NCBI RefSeq assembly: GCF_014649915.1
Contig: NZ_BMTY01000008.1
Coordinates: 185,324-249,323, forward strand
Source: Streptomyces toxytricini
GTDB lineage: Bacteria > Actinomycetota > Actinomycetes > Streptomycetales > Streptomycetaceae
Direction: 5' to 3'
DNA length: 64,000 nucleotides
The position numbers and the translations under genes were made by a program. Shown here one piece after another: positions 28,869-36,370 of the stretch (position 1 is the first letter of the stretch; each line of letters starts with the position of its first letter). The notes below the pieces were generated by a model. It did not search any database, was not told where the DNA came from, and saw only the letters and a program-made list of their open reading frames with translations.

Positions 28869-28869
28869 G

Positions 28870-29240
28870 CCGTCACGGCTCTACCGGCTCGCGAAGCCGA
28901 CGAAGGCGGTCCACGCCGGGCCGCCGACCACGAGCCCCGGGCGGCTCGTGTCTTTGGAGTCGCGGACGTGGACGCTGCTCAGGCGCTCGGCCACCTCGAC
29001 ACACTGGCCGCCCTCGCCACTGCTATGGCTGCTCTTGAACCAGGCGAGCGCATCATTCTCGCGCCTGGGCTGCTTCGCATTCATTGTCTCCCAGCAACCT
29101 CTCGATCAGAGCCCCGCCCGGTGTACAGACGGGCGCATCCCCGTCACGGCTCTACCGACCGGCGAAGTCGACAAAGGTAGTCCACGCCAAGCCGCCGACC
29201 ACGAGCCCCGGGCGGCTCGTGTCCTTGGAGTCGCGGACGT
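28870..29240. repeat. Direct repeat of the DUF397 3' regions
   Basis: The blocks at about 28871-28975 and 29143-29245 are near-identical in the same orientation, covering the last ~35 codons of each DUF397 gene and the shared flank CGTCACGGCTCTACCG. A ~50-bp core has one mismatch. Identity extends past the stop codon, which indicates a recent tandem duplication or gene conversion rather than only protein-level constraint. Confidence 0.75.
28881..29084 (-). CDS. DUF397 domain protein (copy 2)
   Basis: A 67-aa protein with the DUF397 pattern: WFKSSHSSGEGGQCVEVAE, VHVRDSKDTSRPGLVV and WTAFVGF. DUF397 proteins are small acidic partners of XRE-DUF5753 regulators in Streptomyces and act with them in developmental and antibiotic control. 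It lies 67 bp downstream of a near-duplicate (29152-29355), and the two genes share long identical stretches in their 3' halves. Confidence 0.85.
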   Translation of the reverse strand: MNAKQPRRENDALAWFKSSHSSGEGGQCVEVAERLSSVHVRDSKDTSRPGLVVGGPAWTAFVGFASR

Positions 29241-29355
29241 GAACGCTATCCGGGCTCGCGGCCACCTCGACGCACTCCCCGCCCGATCCCGTGCTGTAGC
29301 TGCTCTTGAACCACGTCGACTCGTTCGCGGCCCCGGGGCGCTTTTCGGTGTTCAT
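29152..29355 (-). CDS. DUF397 domain protein (copy 1)
   Basis: A 67-aa protein, WFKSSYSTGSGGECVEVAA then VHVRDSKDTSRPGLVVGG, very similar to its downstream neighbour. Its ATG overlaps the stop of the XRE regulator gene by 4 bp (ATGA), so the two are translationally coupled, as is usual for XRE-DUF5753/DUF397 pairs. Likely a cytoplasmic partner or antagonist of the regulator. Confidence 0.87.
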   Translation of the reverse strand: MNTEKRPGAANESTWFKSSYSTGSGGECVEVAASPDSVHVRDSKDTSRPGLVVGGLAWTTFVDFAGR

Positions 29356-30206
29356 GACTCTCCCAGCAACTTCTCGACGAAGACCAGCGATGCCCGCGGA
29401 GTGAGCGCTTGGGCCCTGAGGAGGCCGTACTGCTCCTCCAACTCACGGACCGGCTTGCGATCGGTGTGCAACCGACTGTCCTTGTACCCCTCCACGTATG
29501 CGATCCTCCGCCCGTCACGCGTTTCGATCAAGGTGAAGGGGCCCTCAAGTCCAGCGTGCTCCTCCAAGTCGGTGGGTACCACCTGGATCGCGACGTTTCG
29601 GCGTTGGCCGGTCGACAGCACGTGCTGGAGCTGACCACGCATCACGGTCCGTCCACCCAGCGGTCGTCGCAGCACCGCCTCCTCGATGACGAAGCTGATC
29701 GTCGGCGACGGTCGCCCCGTCAGGATCTCTTGCCTCGCGAGCCGTGCCGCGACACGTTGCTCCACGATCTCCTCACTCAGCAGCGGCCGCGACATCGCGA
29801 ACACGGCTCGGGCGTAGTCCTCGGACTGGAGGAGGCCCGGCACGGCCTTGGTCGCGTACACGTGCAGCTCGACCGCTTCCGCTTCCAGCCTGGCCGCATC
29901 GCGGAAGAACGCCGGATACTGCGCCCGCGCGACCTCCTCCTTCATCTCCTTCAGGACCTCGCCCGCGTCCAGCAGGTCGTCCGCCTGGTCGATGAAGCGC
30001 GGCGGCGGCACGCGCCGCCCCTGTTCGTACGCGGCGATGGTCGATGCCGAGTAGCCCAGCCTCGCCCCCAGCTCGGTCCGCTCCACCCCGGCCCGGACCC
30101 GGAACCGTTTCAGCTGGCGCCCGAAGACGCGCAGGATTCCGGAGCCGGAGTCCGGCGCGGCGTCGCCCGGGTCGTCGTCCTCCGACTGCCGGGTGGGTTC
30201 GCTCAT
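29352..30206 (-). CDS. XRE-family transcriptional regulator with DUF5753 domain
   Basis: 284 aa from ATG 30206, with GGAGG 11 nt upstream; ATG 30215 is an alternative. Residues ~20-80 hold the XRE helix-turn-helix (FGRQLKRFRVRAGVERTELG, YSASTIAAYEQGRRVPPP). Residues ~95-280 are the DUF5753 domain (VPGLLQSEDYARAVF, RRNVAIQVVPTDLEEHAGLEG). These regulators work with the DUF397 protein encoded next to them and often with a nearby RsbW-like ATPase, as in the whiJ and abaA loci. All three elements are present here. Confidence 0.88.
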   Translation of the reverse strand: MSEPTRQSEDDDPGDAAPDSGSGILRVFGRQLKRFRVRAGVERTELGARLGYSASTIAAYEQGRRVPPPRFIDQADDLLDAGEVLKEMKEEVARAQYPAFFRDAARLEAEAVELHVYATKAVPGLLQSEDYARAVFAMSRPLLSEEIVEQRVAARLARQEILTGRPSPTISFVIEEAVLRRPLGGRTVMRGQLQHVLSTGQRRNVAIQVVPTDLEEHAGLEGPFTLIETRDGRRIAYVEGYKDSRLHTDRKPVRELEEQYGLLRAQALTPRASLVFVEKLLGES

Positions 30207-30355
30207 GCCCGCCATCACCTCCACCGGCCAACGCCGCTCCGCATCGGCCGTCACGCTCCGCACCGCCTACACGCACCGACACCTCGCGTACCGCCACCGC
30301 CTGTAGGCGCTCCGTGTCTTACCGAGCGTAAGCAGCCCCCGGAAGCCTGTGCCCC
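30207..30355. promoter_or_regulatory. Divergent promoter region, XRE regulator / RsbW-like ATPase
   Basis: A 149-bp gap between two divergent starts that belong to one regulatory set. I cannot pick confident -10/-35 pairs. It is the natural place for the XRE regulator to bind. Confidence 0.4.
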
Positions 30356-30796
30356 ATGAACAGCGAAACTTCCCCCGCACAAGCCACCCTCGAATTCTCG
30401 ATGCGTTTCACGTCCTCGCCCCGCGGCGCCCGCCTGGCCCGTCGGCTCGTCTCGCACTGCCTCACCACGTGGGGCCACCCGTACGCCTCCGCGGCCAACC
30501 AGAAGCTGACGCTGATCGTCGCCGAGCTCACCGGGAACGCGGTCCGTCACGGCCACGTCCCCGGACGGGACTTCCACATCCGGCTGACCGGTTCGTCCGA
30601 CACCCTGCGCATCGAGGTCACCGACACCCGCACCGAACGCGTACCGCTGCTCCCCGCGCAAGAGCCGCGCGAGGACGCCGAGTCGGGGCGCGGGCTGCTC
30701 GTCGTGGCACGGCTGGCGAGCCGCTGGGCGGTGGTGCCGCGGGTCGGTGCGCCGGGGAAGACGGTCTGGGCGGAGGTGTGCCTTTCAGGCTGTTGA
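30356..30796 (+). CDS. RsbW/SpoIIAB-like ATP-binding protein (HATPase_c)
   Basis: A 146-aa protein with the GHKL ATPase motifs of anti-sigma-type kinases: N-box LTLIVAELTGNAVRHG, G1 IEVTDTRTE and G2 SGRGLLVVARLA. Such proteins bind sigma factors or anti-anti-sigma factors or phosphorylate partners. In Streptomyces many sit, as here, beside XRE-DUF5753 and DUF397 genes (abaA-like loci). No partner sigma factor gene is adjacent. Confidence 0.85.
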   Translation: MNSETSPAQATLEFSMRFTSSPRGARLARRLVSHCLTTWGHPYASAANQKLTLIVAELTGNAVRHGHVPGRDFHIRLTGSSDTLRIEVTDTRTERVPLLPAQEPREDAESGRGLLVVARLASRWAVVPRVGAPGKTVWAEVCLSGC

Positions 30797-30881
30797 CCGG
30801 CACGCCCTCCCCCACCGCTCCGCCCGCCGGGGGCCGGGCGGGGCGGCCGGGGCGTCGACTCCCCAGAGCATGTCCGGCCGA

Positions 30882-31586
30882 TCATGCGCCAGGCTGTGCG
30901 GACGTACGCGGGTCGGAGCCGGCGATACGTTCGGCGAACCGGCGGACCTGGTCCTCGACGGGTTCGTTCCCGGTGACGGCCATGGTGTAGTGGCGCCACG
31001 CCGTCAAGTGGAACGAGTCCTCGACGCGGAACCTCATCGTGATGTAGGCCTTCTCGCCACGGCCGCCGACAGAAACGCCGAGGCCCGGGGGCGGGGGCGG
31101 GCAGTTCCAACGCCGGTACCAGTCGAGGACGGCCAGCTCCCGGGCAAGGAGGCGTGCGGCCGTGTCGACCGGTTCCTCCCAACTGTGGTCGGCGACGAAG
31201 CGGTCCAGCTCGGCGTCGTACAGTTCTGCGTCGAAGTGGGAGTCCGGTGGCAACCGCACCCGGATGTCGTCGGTGTTCTCCCACGTCCACACCACCAGAC
31301 CGCCACACCGCTGGATGGTCACGAAGACGCCTCCGCAGCAGCCGGTATCGCAGTAATTGTTCGACAGCTCGACCCGCCGCGGTTCACTGCCCGCCCTCAG
31401 CGGCCACGTTCCGGGCGGGCCGATCAGCATCTCGTGAAAGAGGCTCGAATCGCTCTCGGGGTGGATCGACTCCACGACGTCCACCCCGTCGATCATCAAA
31501 CGGATCCGCGCCGACGGCCGCCATGACCCCGGATGCGCGGGGAGATGGCGAAGGGAAAGGACGTTGAACGGGCTGGAATGCTCCAC
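30882..31586 (-). CDS. Hypothetical protein
   Basis: 234 aa from GTG 31586; the start is uncertain because the nearest GGAGG is 16 nt upstream. It has a cluster of Cys in SNNYCDTGCCGGVFVTIQRC that could bind metal, followed by VVWTWENTDD and a C-terminal half rich in W and R. I do not recognise the family. The region upstream of the start is an IS5-type transposase remnant (31640-31815), so its promoter and N-terminus may have been altered by the insertion. Confidence 0.55.
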   Translation of the reverse strand: MEHSSPFNVLSLRHLPAHPGSWRPSARIRLMIDGVDVVESIHPESDSSLFHEMLIGPPGTWPLRAGSEPRRVELSNNYCDTGCCGGVFVTIQRCGGLVVWTWENTDDIRVRLPPDSHFDAELYDAELDRFVADHSWEEPVDTAARLLARELAVLDWYRRWNCPPPPPGLGVSVGGRGEKAYITMRFRVEDSFHLTAWRHYTMAVTGNEPVEDQVRRFAERIAGSDPRTSAQPGA

Positions 31587-31639
31587 CGGCCCATGATCAC
31601 ACCTCCAGAACCGAGGCAGCCAGACACCCACCGTTCCGC

Positions 31640-31815
31640 CGCGGGGCGTTCCAGCCCCTCGTCCCCCTTTGGGACGGCGGGGGCCGGCGGCGGGTCGGTG
31701 CGGGCACCGGCCGCGTGCTGGTGAGCGCGCACGATGGTGGAGTCGACCGCCCTGCTGGAGCAGACGCTCCCAGGTGCCGTCGGCCGACCACAGGCGGTGG
31801 CGTTCCTGCCGTCAC
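31640..31815 (-). pseudogene. IS5-family transposase remnant
   Basis: Reading the - strand, one frame gives RHRLWSADGTWERLLQQ and another then gives VDSTIVRAHQHAAGAR. Both are hallmark consecutive segments of IS5-type DDE transposases; the second holds the first catalytic Asp. In intact proteins a stretch of about 15 residues lies between them, so the copy carries a deletion and frame change, and both ends are missing. It lies between an S1-domain gene and a hypothetical gene. No terminal inverted repeats were found. Confidence 0.75.
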
Positions 31816-32441
31816 ATGGCCGGCACGACACCTTCGTGCCGGCCACCCTCCGGTCTGGAGAGGAAGACCCGGCGGGTTAGCAGCTCGATTTCCGTGACGA
31901 CCACGGCGATCTCTCCGACCTCGAAGTCTTCCACCGGACTCACCGCTGGCCGGCCGTGGGCTTCTCTGAAGGGGGCCAGCCCGACAATCCCGTCCCCGAG
32001 GTCGACGAAGACGCCGAAGGGAAGCACCTTCTCAACCGTCCCGCGGAGTTCCTGGCCCACTGCTGTGCGGTCGGCGAAATCCTGAAGAGGGTCAGGTTCC
32101 AGTGCCTTCAAGGACAGCCTGTCCTCTGCGTTATAGGTGTCGAACCGGAGGAACTCGCACGAGACACGCTGGCCTGCCTGAACGACATCGGTGGCAGCGT
32201 CGATGTGCCGCCATGACGGTTCGGGGACGACGATGAACCCGACACCGGGTAAGAGGGGATGGGCAGGCCCGTCGTCCAGGGCTGCGAAGACCCCGAATCG
32301 TTCGATCGCCGCAACGGTGCCGGACAGGATGTCGCCGCAGTGCAGGGACTCCAGGAACGCCCAGAGTTCCGGGCTCTCAGACTGCCAATCCGGACACCCA
32401 GCCGCACACGAATTCGCTCGTTCACGCCCGGATCCGGCCAC
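31812..32441 (-). CDS. Protein with two S1 RNA-binding domains
   Basis: 209 aa from GTG 32441, but the start is uncertain. Two S1-like OB folds are visible: GDILSGTVAAIERFGVFAAL at residues ~33-100 and GQELRGTVEKVLPFGVFVDL at ~125-195. Such proteins bind RNA or act near the ribosome. Another frame just upstream reads VNERIRVRLGVRIGSL before the in-frame ESPELWAFLESL, so the annotated N-terminus may hide a frameshift. The 3' end touches the transposase remnant. Confidence 0.65.
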   Translation of the reverse strand: MAGSGRERANSCAAGCPDWQSESPELWAFLESLHCGDILSGTVAAIERFGVFAALDDGPAHPLLPGVGFIVVPEPSWRHIDAATDVVQAGQRVSCEFLRFDTYNAEDRLSLKALEPDPLQDFADRTAVGQELRGTVEKVLPFGVFVDLGDGIVGLAPFREAHGRPAVSPVEDFEVGEIAVVVTEIELLTRRVFLSRPEGGRHEGVVPAM

Positions 32442-32493
32442 CAGCCCGTAGCTTGATTCGCTCAAAGCACCTGCCCTCACCCAGGAGTTCCCT

Positions 32494-32982
32494 GTGACCC
32501 ACCCGCCCGGCGGCAGCCGGATAAAGGCGCGCTGCGCAGGCGCATTCGCTGCCATGGCCATCGTCCTGTCGCTCGCCGCATGCGACCCCGCGGCGTCCGG
32601 CACCGTCCCGAGCACCAGCGGTACGGCGAGCGCGCCGGTGACCCCGTCGGGGACACCGACTTCGAGCCCCACCCCCACCCCCACCCCCACCCCGAGCGCC
32701 GCCCCGAGCACGGCTTCGCCGACGCCGTCGGCCCCGCCGTCCGCCGAGCCCACCGCCAAGGCTCCGGCACCGGCCCCGCCCGCCCCCTCGCGCACACAGG
32801 CGCCCGCGCCGGCGCCCACGAAGGCGGCAACCGACTGCTATCCGAAGTCCAACGCCGGGAACTGCTACAGGGCGGGCCAGATCTGCCGAAAGGCCGACGT
32901 CGGCACCTCCGGCCGCGACGCCAACGGCCGCACCATCCACTGCCGTGAGGACAGCAGCGTCGGCCAGCGCTGGGGGTACTGA
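32494..32982 (+). CDS. Putative lipoprotein with Pro/Thr-rich linker and Cys-containing C-terminal domain
   Basis: 162 aa from GTG 32494, with GGAG 6 nt upstream. The signal peptide ends in the lipobox SLAAC (Cys ~30). Residues ~35-110 are a low-complexity linker of Pro, Thr, Ser and Ala with short PT repeats (a run of ACCCCC units in the DNA). The last ~50 residues form a small domain with four Cys (DCYPKSNAGNCYRAGQICRK, HCRED). It resembles short excalibur-like or SH3-like extracellular domains tethered by a linker, but I cannot name it. Confidence 0.65.
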   Translation: MTHPPGGSRIKARCAGAFAAMAIVLSLAACDPAASGTVPSTSGTASAPVTPSGTPTSSPTPTPTPTPSAAPSTASPTPSAPPSAEPTAKAPAPAPPAPSRTQAPAPAPTKAATDCYPKSNAGNCYRAGQICRKADVGTSGRDANGRTIHCREDSSVGQRWGY

Positions 32983-33087
32983 CCGAAAGCGCACGGTCGT
33001 CCACGCACTGCCCCGGCAGCGGCCGGTCTTCCGGGAAGAGTTCCCTCACGACCGTGAAGGGCGACCACCCCGCGAGGAGGCCACGAC

Positions 33088-33726
33088 ATGAGCGATGCGT
33101 CCTGGGAGAAGTTCGGGCACCTGCCGGCAGCCGAAAAGCCCTGGGAGCGGTTCTCCTGGACGCAGTACGGCGGCGACCACGGGCCCGGCCTCGAAATCCT
33201 GCACACCGGGCCCGGGAAGCGCGTGCTGGAACTGGGCATGGGCAAGGGCGACAACCTTGCCCTCGTCGCGCGGACCGGGGCCTCGGCCGTCGGCGTCGAC
33301 ATCTCCGCCCCGCAGATCGAGGCGGCCCTCGAGCGGTTCGGCGGTCTGATCGAGGCCTGCCACGGGCGCGCCGAGGAGTACCTGAGCGGCCGGGAGGCGG
33401 AGTTCGACAGCATCTACTCCGTCTTCGGCGCGGTCTGGTTCACCGATCCCGCCGTACTGCTGCCGCTGGTCCGCCGGGCCCTGAAGCCCGGCGGCCGGTT
33501 CGCGTTCTCGCACCTCCCGCCGTCCGGCGAGTGCCCCGGCCCGCACGAGTACGACCTGTACGGCCCGGGCGACGAGCTCCTCGCCATCACCCGGTGGTGC
33601 TTCCGCCCCTACATGTGGGAGGAGAAGCTCCGCGCCGCCGGTTTCGCCTCGGCCTCGGGTCAGCGGCTTCCGTGCCCGAAGGACCGGCAGACGATCGGCA
33701 CGCTCATCGTGCAGGCGACGGCATGA
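33088..33726 (+). CDS. Class I SAM-dependent methyltransferase
   Basis: A 212-aa protein with GAGGAGG upstream of ATG. SAM-binding motif I is RVLELGMGKGDNLALVA, motif II is around AVGVDISAPQIEAA, and motif III is FDSIYSVFGAVWF then LVRRALKPGGRFAFSHLPP. This is a Methyltransf_11/25-type fold. The substrate is not evident. It is followed by a 127-bp gap and a ferredoxin gene, so it is probably not part of the P450 unit. Confidence 0.8.
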   Translation: MSDASWEKFGHLPAAEKPWERFSWTQYGGDHGPGLEILHTGPGKRVLELGMGKGDNLALVARTGASAVGVDISAPQIEAALERFGGLIEACHGRAEEYLSGREAEFDSIYSVFGAVWFTDPAVLLPLVRRALKPGGRFAFSHLPPSGECPGPHEYDLYGPGDELLAITRWCFRPYMWEEKLRAAGFASASGQRLPCPKDRQTIGTLIVQATA

Positions 33727-33853
33727 GCATCGGCCCCCTCGCCCGTCAGGGTGAATGGGCGGGCGACTCGCCCGGGGGTGGGGCGGGGTGCGGGCGATCA
33801 TGGGTTGCGTGTGCACGCGACCGCGTGCCGGCGGAGCTCCGGAGGGCGGATCC

Positions 33854-34054
33854 ATGGCCGACAGGATCACCATCGACACCGACGTCTGCATCGGCAGCAG
33901 CCAGTGCGCGCTCAGAGCGCCCGCGGTGTTCACCAGTGACGACGACGGCTTCGGGATGGTCATCCCGGGCCGCGAGGACGGCGGCGGCGACCCGATGCTG
34001 AAGGAGGCCGCCCGCGCATGTCCCGTACAGGCGATCACACTCCCCGGCACGTGA
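33854..34054 (+). CDS. [3Fe-4S] ferredoxin, probable P450 partner
   Basis: 66 aa from ATG 33854, with GGAGGG upstream. The cluster ligands follow the single-cluster pattern: VCIGSSQCALRAP (Cys-x5-Cys) and a late ACPVQAI. Ferredoxins of this length and pattern feed electrons to cytochromes P450 in Streptomyces; a P450 gene lies 0.6 kb downstream. Its stop overlaps the start of the Nudix gene. Confidence 0.85.
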   Translation: MADRITIDTDVCIGSSQCALRAPAVFTSDDDGFGMVIPGREDGGGDPMLKEAARACPVQAITLPGT

Positions 34055-34554
34055 CCTCGGGCTGGCTGCCCGCCGAGGAGTTCGCCGCGACCCTGCCCAA
34101 GGCCAGCGCGTTCGGCTGCCTGTTCTTCACCGACGAGGACGACCGGCCCGTGCAGCTGCGGGCCGTGTACTCGCGCAGCCACCCCTGGCAGTGGCCGGGC
34201 GGCTGCATGGACGAGGGCGAGCGCCCGTGGGAGACCGCGCTGCGCGAGTGCCGGGAGGAGACCGGCATCGTGTACGAGGGCCCCCGGCGGCTCCTGGCCA
34301 CCGTCTTCGGGCTGCCGGGGAAGGAGTGGCCGCTGAGCTCCATCGGGTTCGTCTTCGACGGGGGGCGGTTGACCGCCGAGCAGCTCGACGGCATCGTCCT
34401 CGACCCGGCCGAGCACGACGACGTGCGCGCGCTGCCGCTGGAGCGGTGGCGGCCGCTGATGCCGCCGCGGGACTTCGAGCGGCTCGAGGCCGTCATGGAG
34501 GCCCGGCGGGCCGGGACCGCCGCGTACTTCGACACCTGGGACTGGGACGACTGA
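34051..34554 (+). CDS. Nudix hydrolase
   Basis: 167 aa from GTG 34051, which overlaps the ferredoxin stop by 4 bp (GTGA); an ATG at 34018 would overlap more. The Nudix box is complete: GGCMDEGERPWETALRECREETGI (read in two parts, G-x5-E then x7-REcrEEtG). It is preceded by a typical strand, LRAVYSRSHPWQWPGG. It should hydrolyse a nucleoside diphosphate linked to another moiety, with Mg2+. Its coupling to a ferredoxin is unusual and may only reflect compact packing. Confidence 0.83.
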   Translation: MTSGWLPAEEFAATLPKASAFGCLFFTDEDDRPVQLRAVYSRSHPWQWPGGCMDEGERPWETALRECREETGIVYEGPRRLLATVFGLPGKEWPLSSIGFVFDGGRLTAEQLDGIVLDPAEHDDVRALPLERWRPLMPPRDFERLEAVMEARRAGTAAYFDTWDWDD

Positions 34555-34690
34555 CGCCGCCGTCCGGATACCGCCCACACGGCGATTTTCGGCCAGCCAG
34601 GGCAGCGGATCGGGCCCCTCCGCCCGGGGACGGGGCAGAATCAGCAGGCCGGAACAGGTCCGGCAGGGGTACGGAGTCGAGGGGGCGGCC

Positions 34691-36106
34691 ATGGCCACAA
34701 CGGGCACGGGGACGAGCACGGGAGCGAGCAGCGACACCGGCGCGAGCCCCGGCCGGCGGGTGCCCGTGCTGGCCGGGAATCCGCTGCTCGGCTCCCTCTC
34801 GGAGCTCACGTCCGACGCTCTCGGCACCTACCTGCGGGCCCACCGCGAGCACGGCGACGTCGTCCGGATCTCCGCGGGCCCGCCCGGGCTGCGCCAGGAC
34901 CTGTACTGCGTCTTCTCCGCGGAGGGCGCGCAGCAGGTCCTCGCGTCGGAGTCGGCCAACTTCCGCAAGGACAACCCCTTCTACCAGGAGATCCGCGACT
35001 CCTTCGGCAACGGCCTCCTCACCAGCCAGGACGCGGACTACCTGCGCCAGCGGCGCCTCGTGCAGCCGCTGTTCACCAAGCGGCGCGTCGACGGCTACGC
35101 CGCGGCCGTCGCGGCGGAGGCCCGTACGACGGTCGCCGCGTGGGAGCGGCTCCCGGACGGCGTCGTCGACGTCTCCGAGGCGATGATGCAGCTCGCGCTG
35201 CGCGCGGTCGCGCGGATCCTGTTCGGGACGGACGTCGACACCACCGTCGACGTCGTCGACCGCTGCTTCCCCGTGATCACGGAGTACGTGCTGCGCCGCG
35301 GCTATTCCCCCGTCAACATCCCGCGGACCTGGCCGACGCCCGGCAACCGGCGGGCGGCGGAGGCGCTGGACGAGCTGTACGGGGTCTGCGACCGGATCAT
35401 CGCCGAGCGCCGCTCCGGCGGGGAGGACGCGCAGGGTGAGGACCTGCTGGGGCTGCTGTCCGCGGCGTCGAGTTCCGAGGACGGCGCGTTCGACGCCGCC
35501 GAGCTGCGCGACCAGGTGCTGATCTTCCTGCTCGCGGGGCACGAGACGACGGCGACGTCCCTGGCGTACTCGCTGCACCTGCTGGCCCTGCACCCGGAGC
35601 AGCAGGCGCTGGCCCGGGAGGAGGTCGCCCGTGTGCTGGCCGGCCGGGAGCCGGAGGCGGCCGACCTGGAGCGGCTGCCGTACCTGACGCGGGTGCTGAA
35701 GGAGGCGATGCGGCTGTACCCGGCGGCGCCGGTGATCGGCCGCAACTCCGTTGCCGCGACAGAGATCGGCGGGTACGCGGTCCCGGGCGGCGCCAACGTG
35801 ATCCTGGCGCCGTGGGTCACGCACCGGCACCCCCGCTACTGGCCGGACCCGGAGCGCTTCGACCCGGACCGCTTCACCCCGGAGGCGGAGGCGGGCCGGC
35901 CCCGGTACGCCTGGTTCCCGTTCGGCGGCGGGCCGCGCGCGTGCATCGGGCAGCACTTCTCGATGCTGGAGTCGGTGATCTCGCTCGCGGAGCTGCTTCG
36001 GGCGTACGAGTTCGAGGCGGTCGACCGGGACGTGCCGCTGAGCGCGGGCATCACCCTGCGCACGCACGGCGCGCTCCGCTGCCGCGTCCGCCGCGCGGCC
36101 GGCTGA
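34691..36106 (+). CDS. Cytochrome P450
   Basis: A 471-aa protein, longer than most soluble bacterial P450s (~400), with a Thr/Ser/Gly-rich N-terminus of ~20 residues. The I-helix is FLLAGHETTATSLAYSL, the K-helix ExxR is LKEAMRLYPAAP, the PERF region is DPERFDPDRF, and the heme loop is FPFGGGPRACIGQHF with the ligand Cys. There is no membrane anchor. It looks like the eukaryote-like class of bacterial P450 (fatty-acid or terpenoid oxidisers), but the substrate is unknown. A ferredoxin gene is nearby; no reductase gene is. Confidence 0.9.
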   Translation: MATTGTGTSTGASSDTGASPGRRVPVLAGNPLLGSLSELTSDALGTYLRAHREHGDVVRISAGPPGLRQDLYCVFSAEGAQQVLASESANFRKDNPFYQEIRDSFGNGLLTSQDADYLRQRRLVQPLFTKRRVDGYAAAVAAEARTTVAAWERLPDGVVDVSEAMMQLALRAVARILFGTDVDTTVDVVDRCFPVITEYVLRRGYSPVNIPRTWPTPGNRRAAEALDELYGVCDRIIAERRSGGEDAQGEDLLGLLSAASSSEDGAFDAAELRDQVLIFLLAGHETTATSLAYSLHLLALHPEQQALAREEVARVLAGREPEAADLERLPYLTRVLKEAMRLYPAAPVIGRNSVAATEIGGYAVPGGANVILAPWVTHRHPRYWPDPERFDPDRFTPEAEAGRPRYAWFPFGGGPRACIGQHFSMLESVISLAELLRAYEFEAVDRDVPLSAGITLRTHGALRCRVRRAAG

Positions 36107-36113
36107 GGGGTCC

Positions 36114-36347
36114 GTGGCCGCGCTCGTGTACTTCCGGAAGGTCTTCGAGACCGAGGGGCTCGTGGAGTACGAGTTCGGCGGCGACCCGGACGCCTCCGGG
36201 CGGCGGCTGGCCGTGGACAAGGCGTCCCGCACCTCGACGGTGCGGGACGGGCGGGTCGACCACGCGTTCCTGCTGGCCTCGCGGAAGCTCCGCGTGCTGT
36301 ACGCGGAGCGGGGCGTGTGGCCGGAGCGCGGCATGAGCGCGACCTGA
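36114..36347 (+). CDS. Small conserved hypothetical protein
   Basis: 77 aa from GTG 36114, 7 nt after the P450 stop, so co-transcribed. It contains LVYFRKVFETEGLVEYEFGG and HAFLLASRKLRVLY. I do not recognise a named domain; short proteins of this type recur in Streptomyces genomes. No membrane segment. Confidence 0.6.
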   Translation: MAALVYFRKVFETEGLVEYEFGGDPDASGRRLAVDKASRTSTVRDGRVDHAFLLASRKLRVLYAERGVWPERGMSAT

Positions 36348-36370
36348 CTACGGGTGCGGGCGCCCGTCAG
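36344..36370. terminator. Probable bidirectional terminator between convergent stops
   Basis: CTGA/TCAG and CGGG/CCCG pair with a small bulge, spanning the stop codons of the small hypothetical gene (+) and the MFS gene (-), which are only 19 bp apart. Confidence 0.5.

Noticed and set aside
30207..30355. Toxin-antitoxin system from the XRE/DUF397 genes
   Set aside because: The domain combination is the known Streptomyces XRE-DUF5753/DUF397/RsbW-like regulatory set; no toxin fold is seen.
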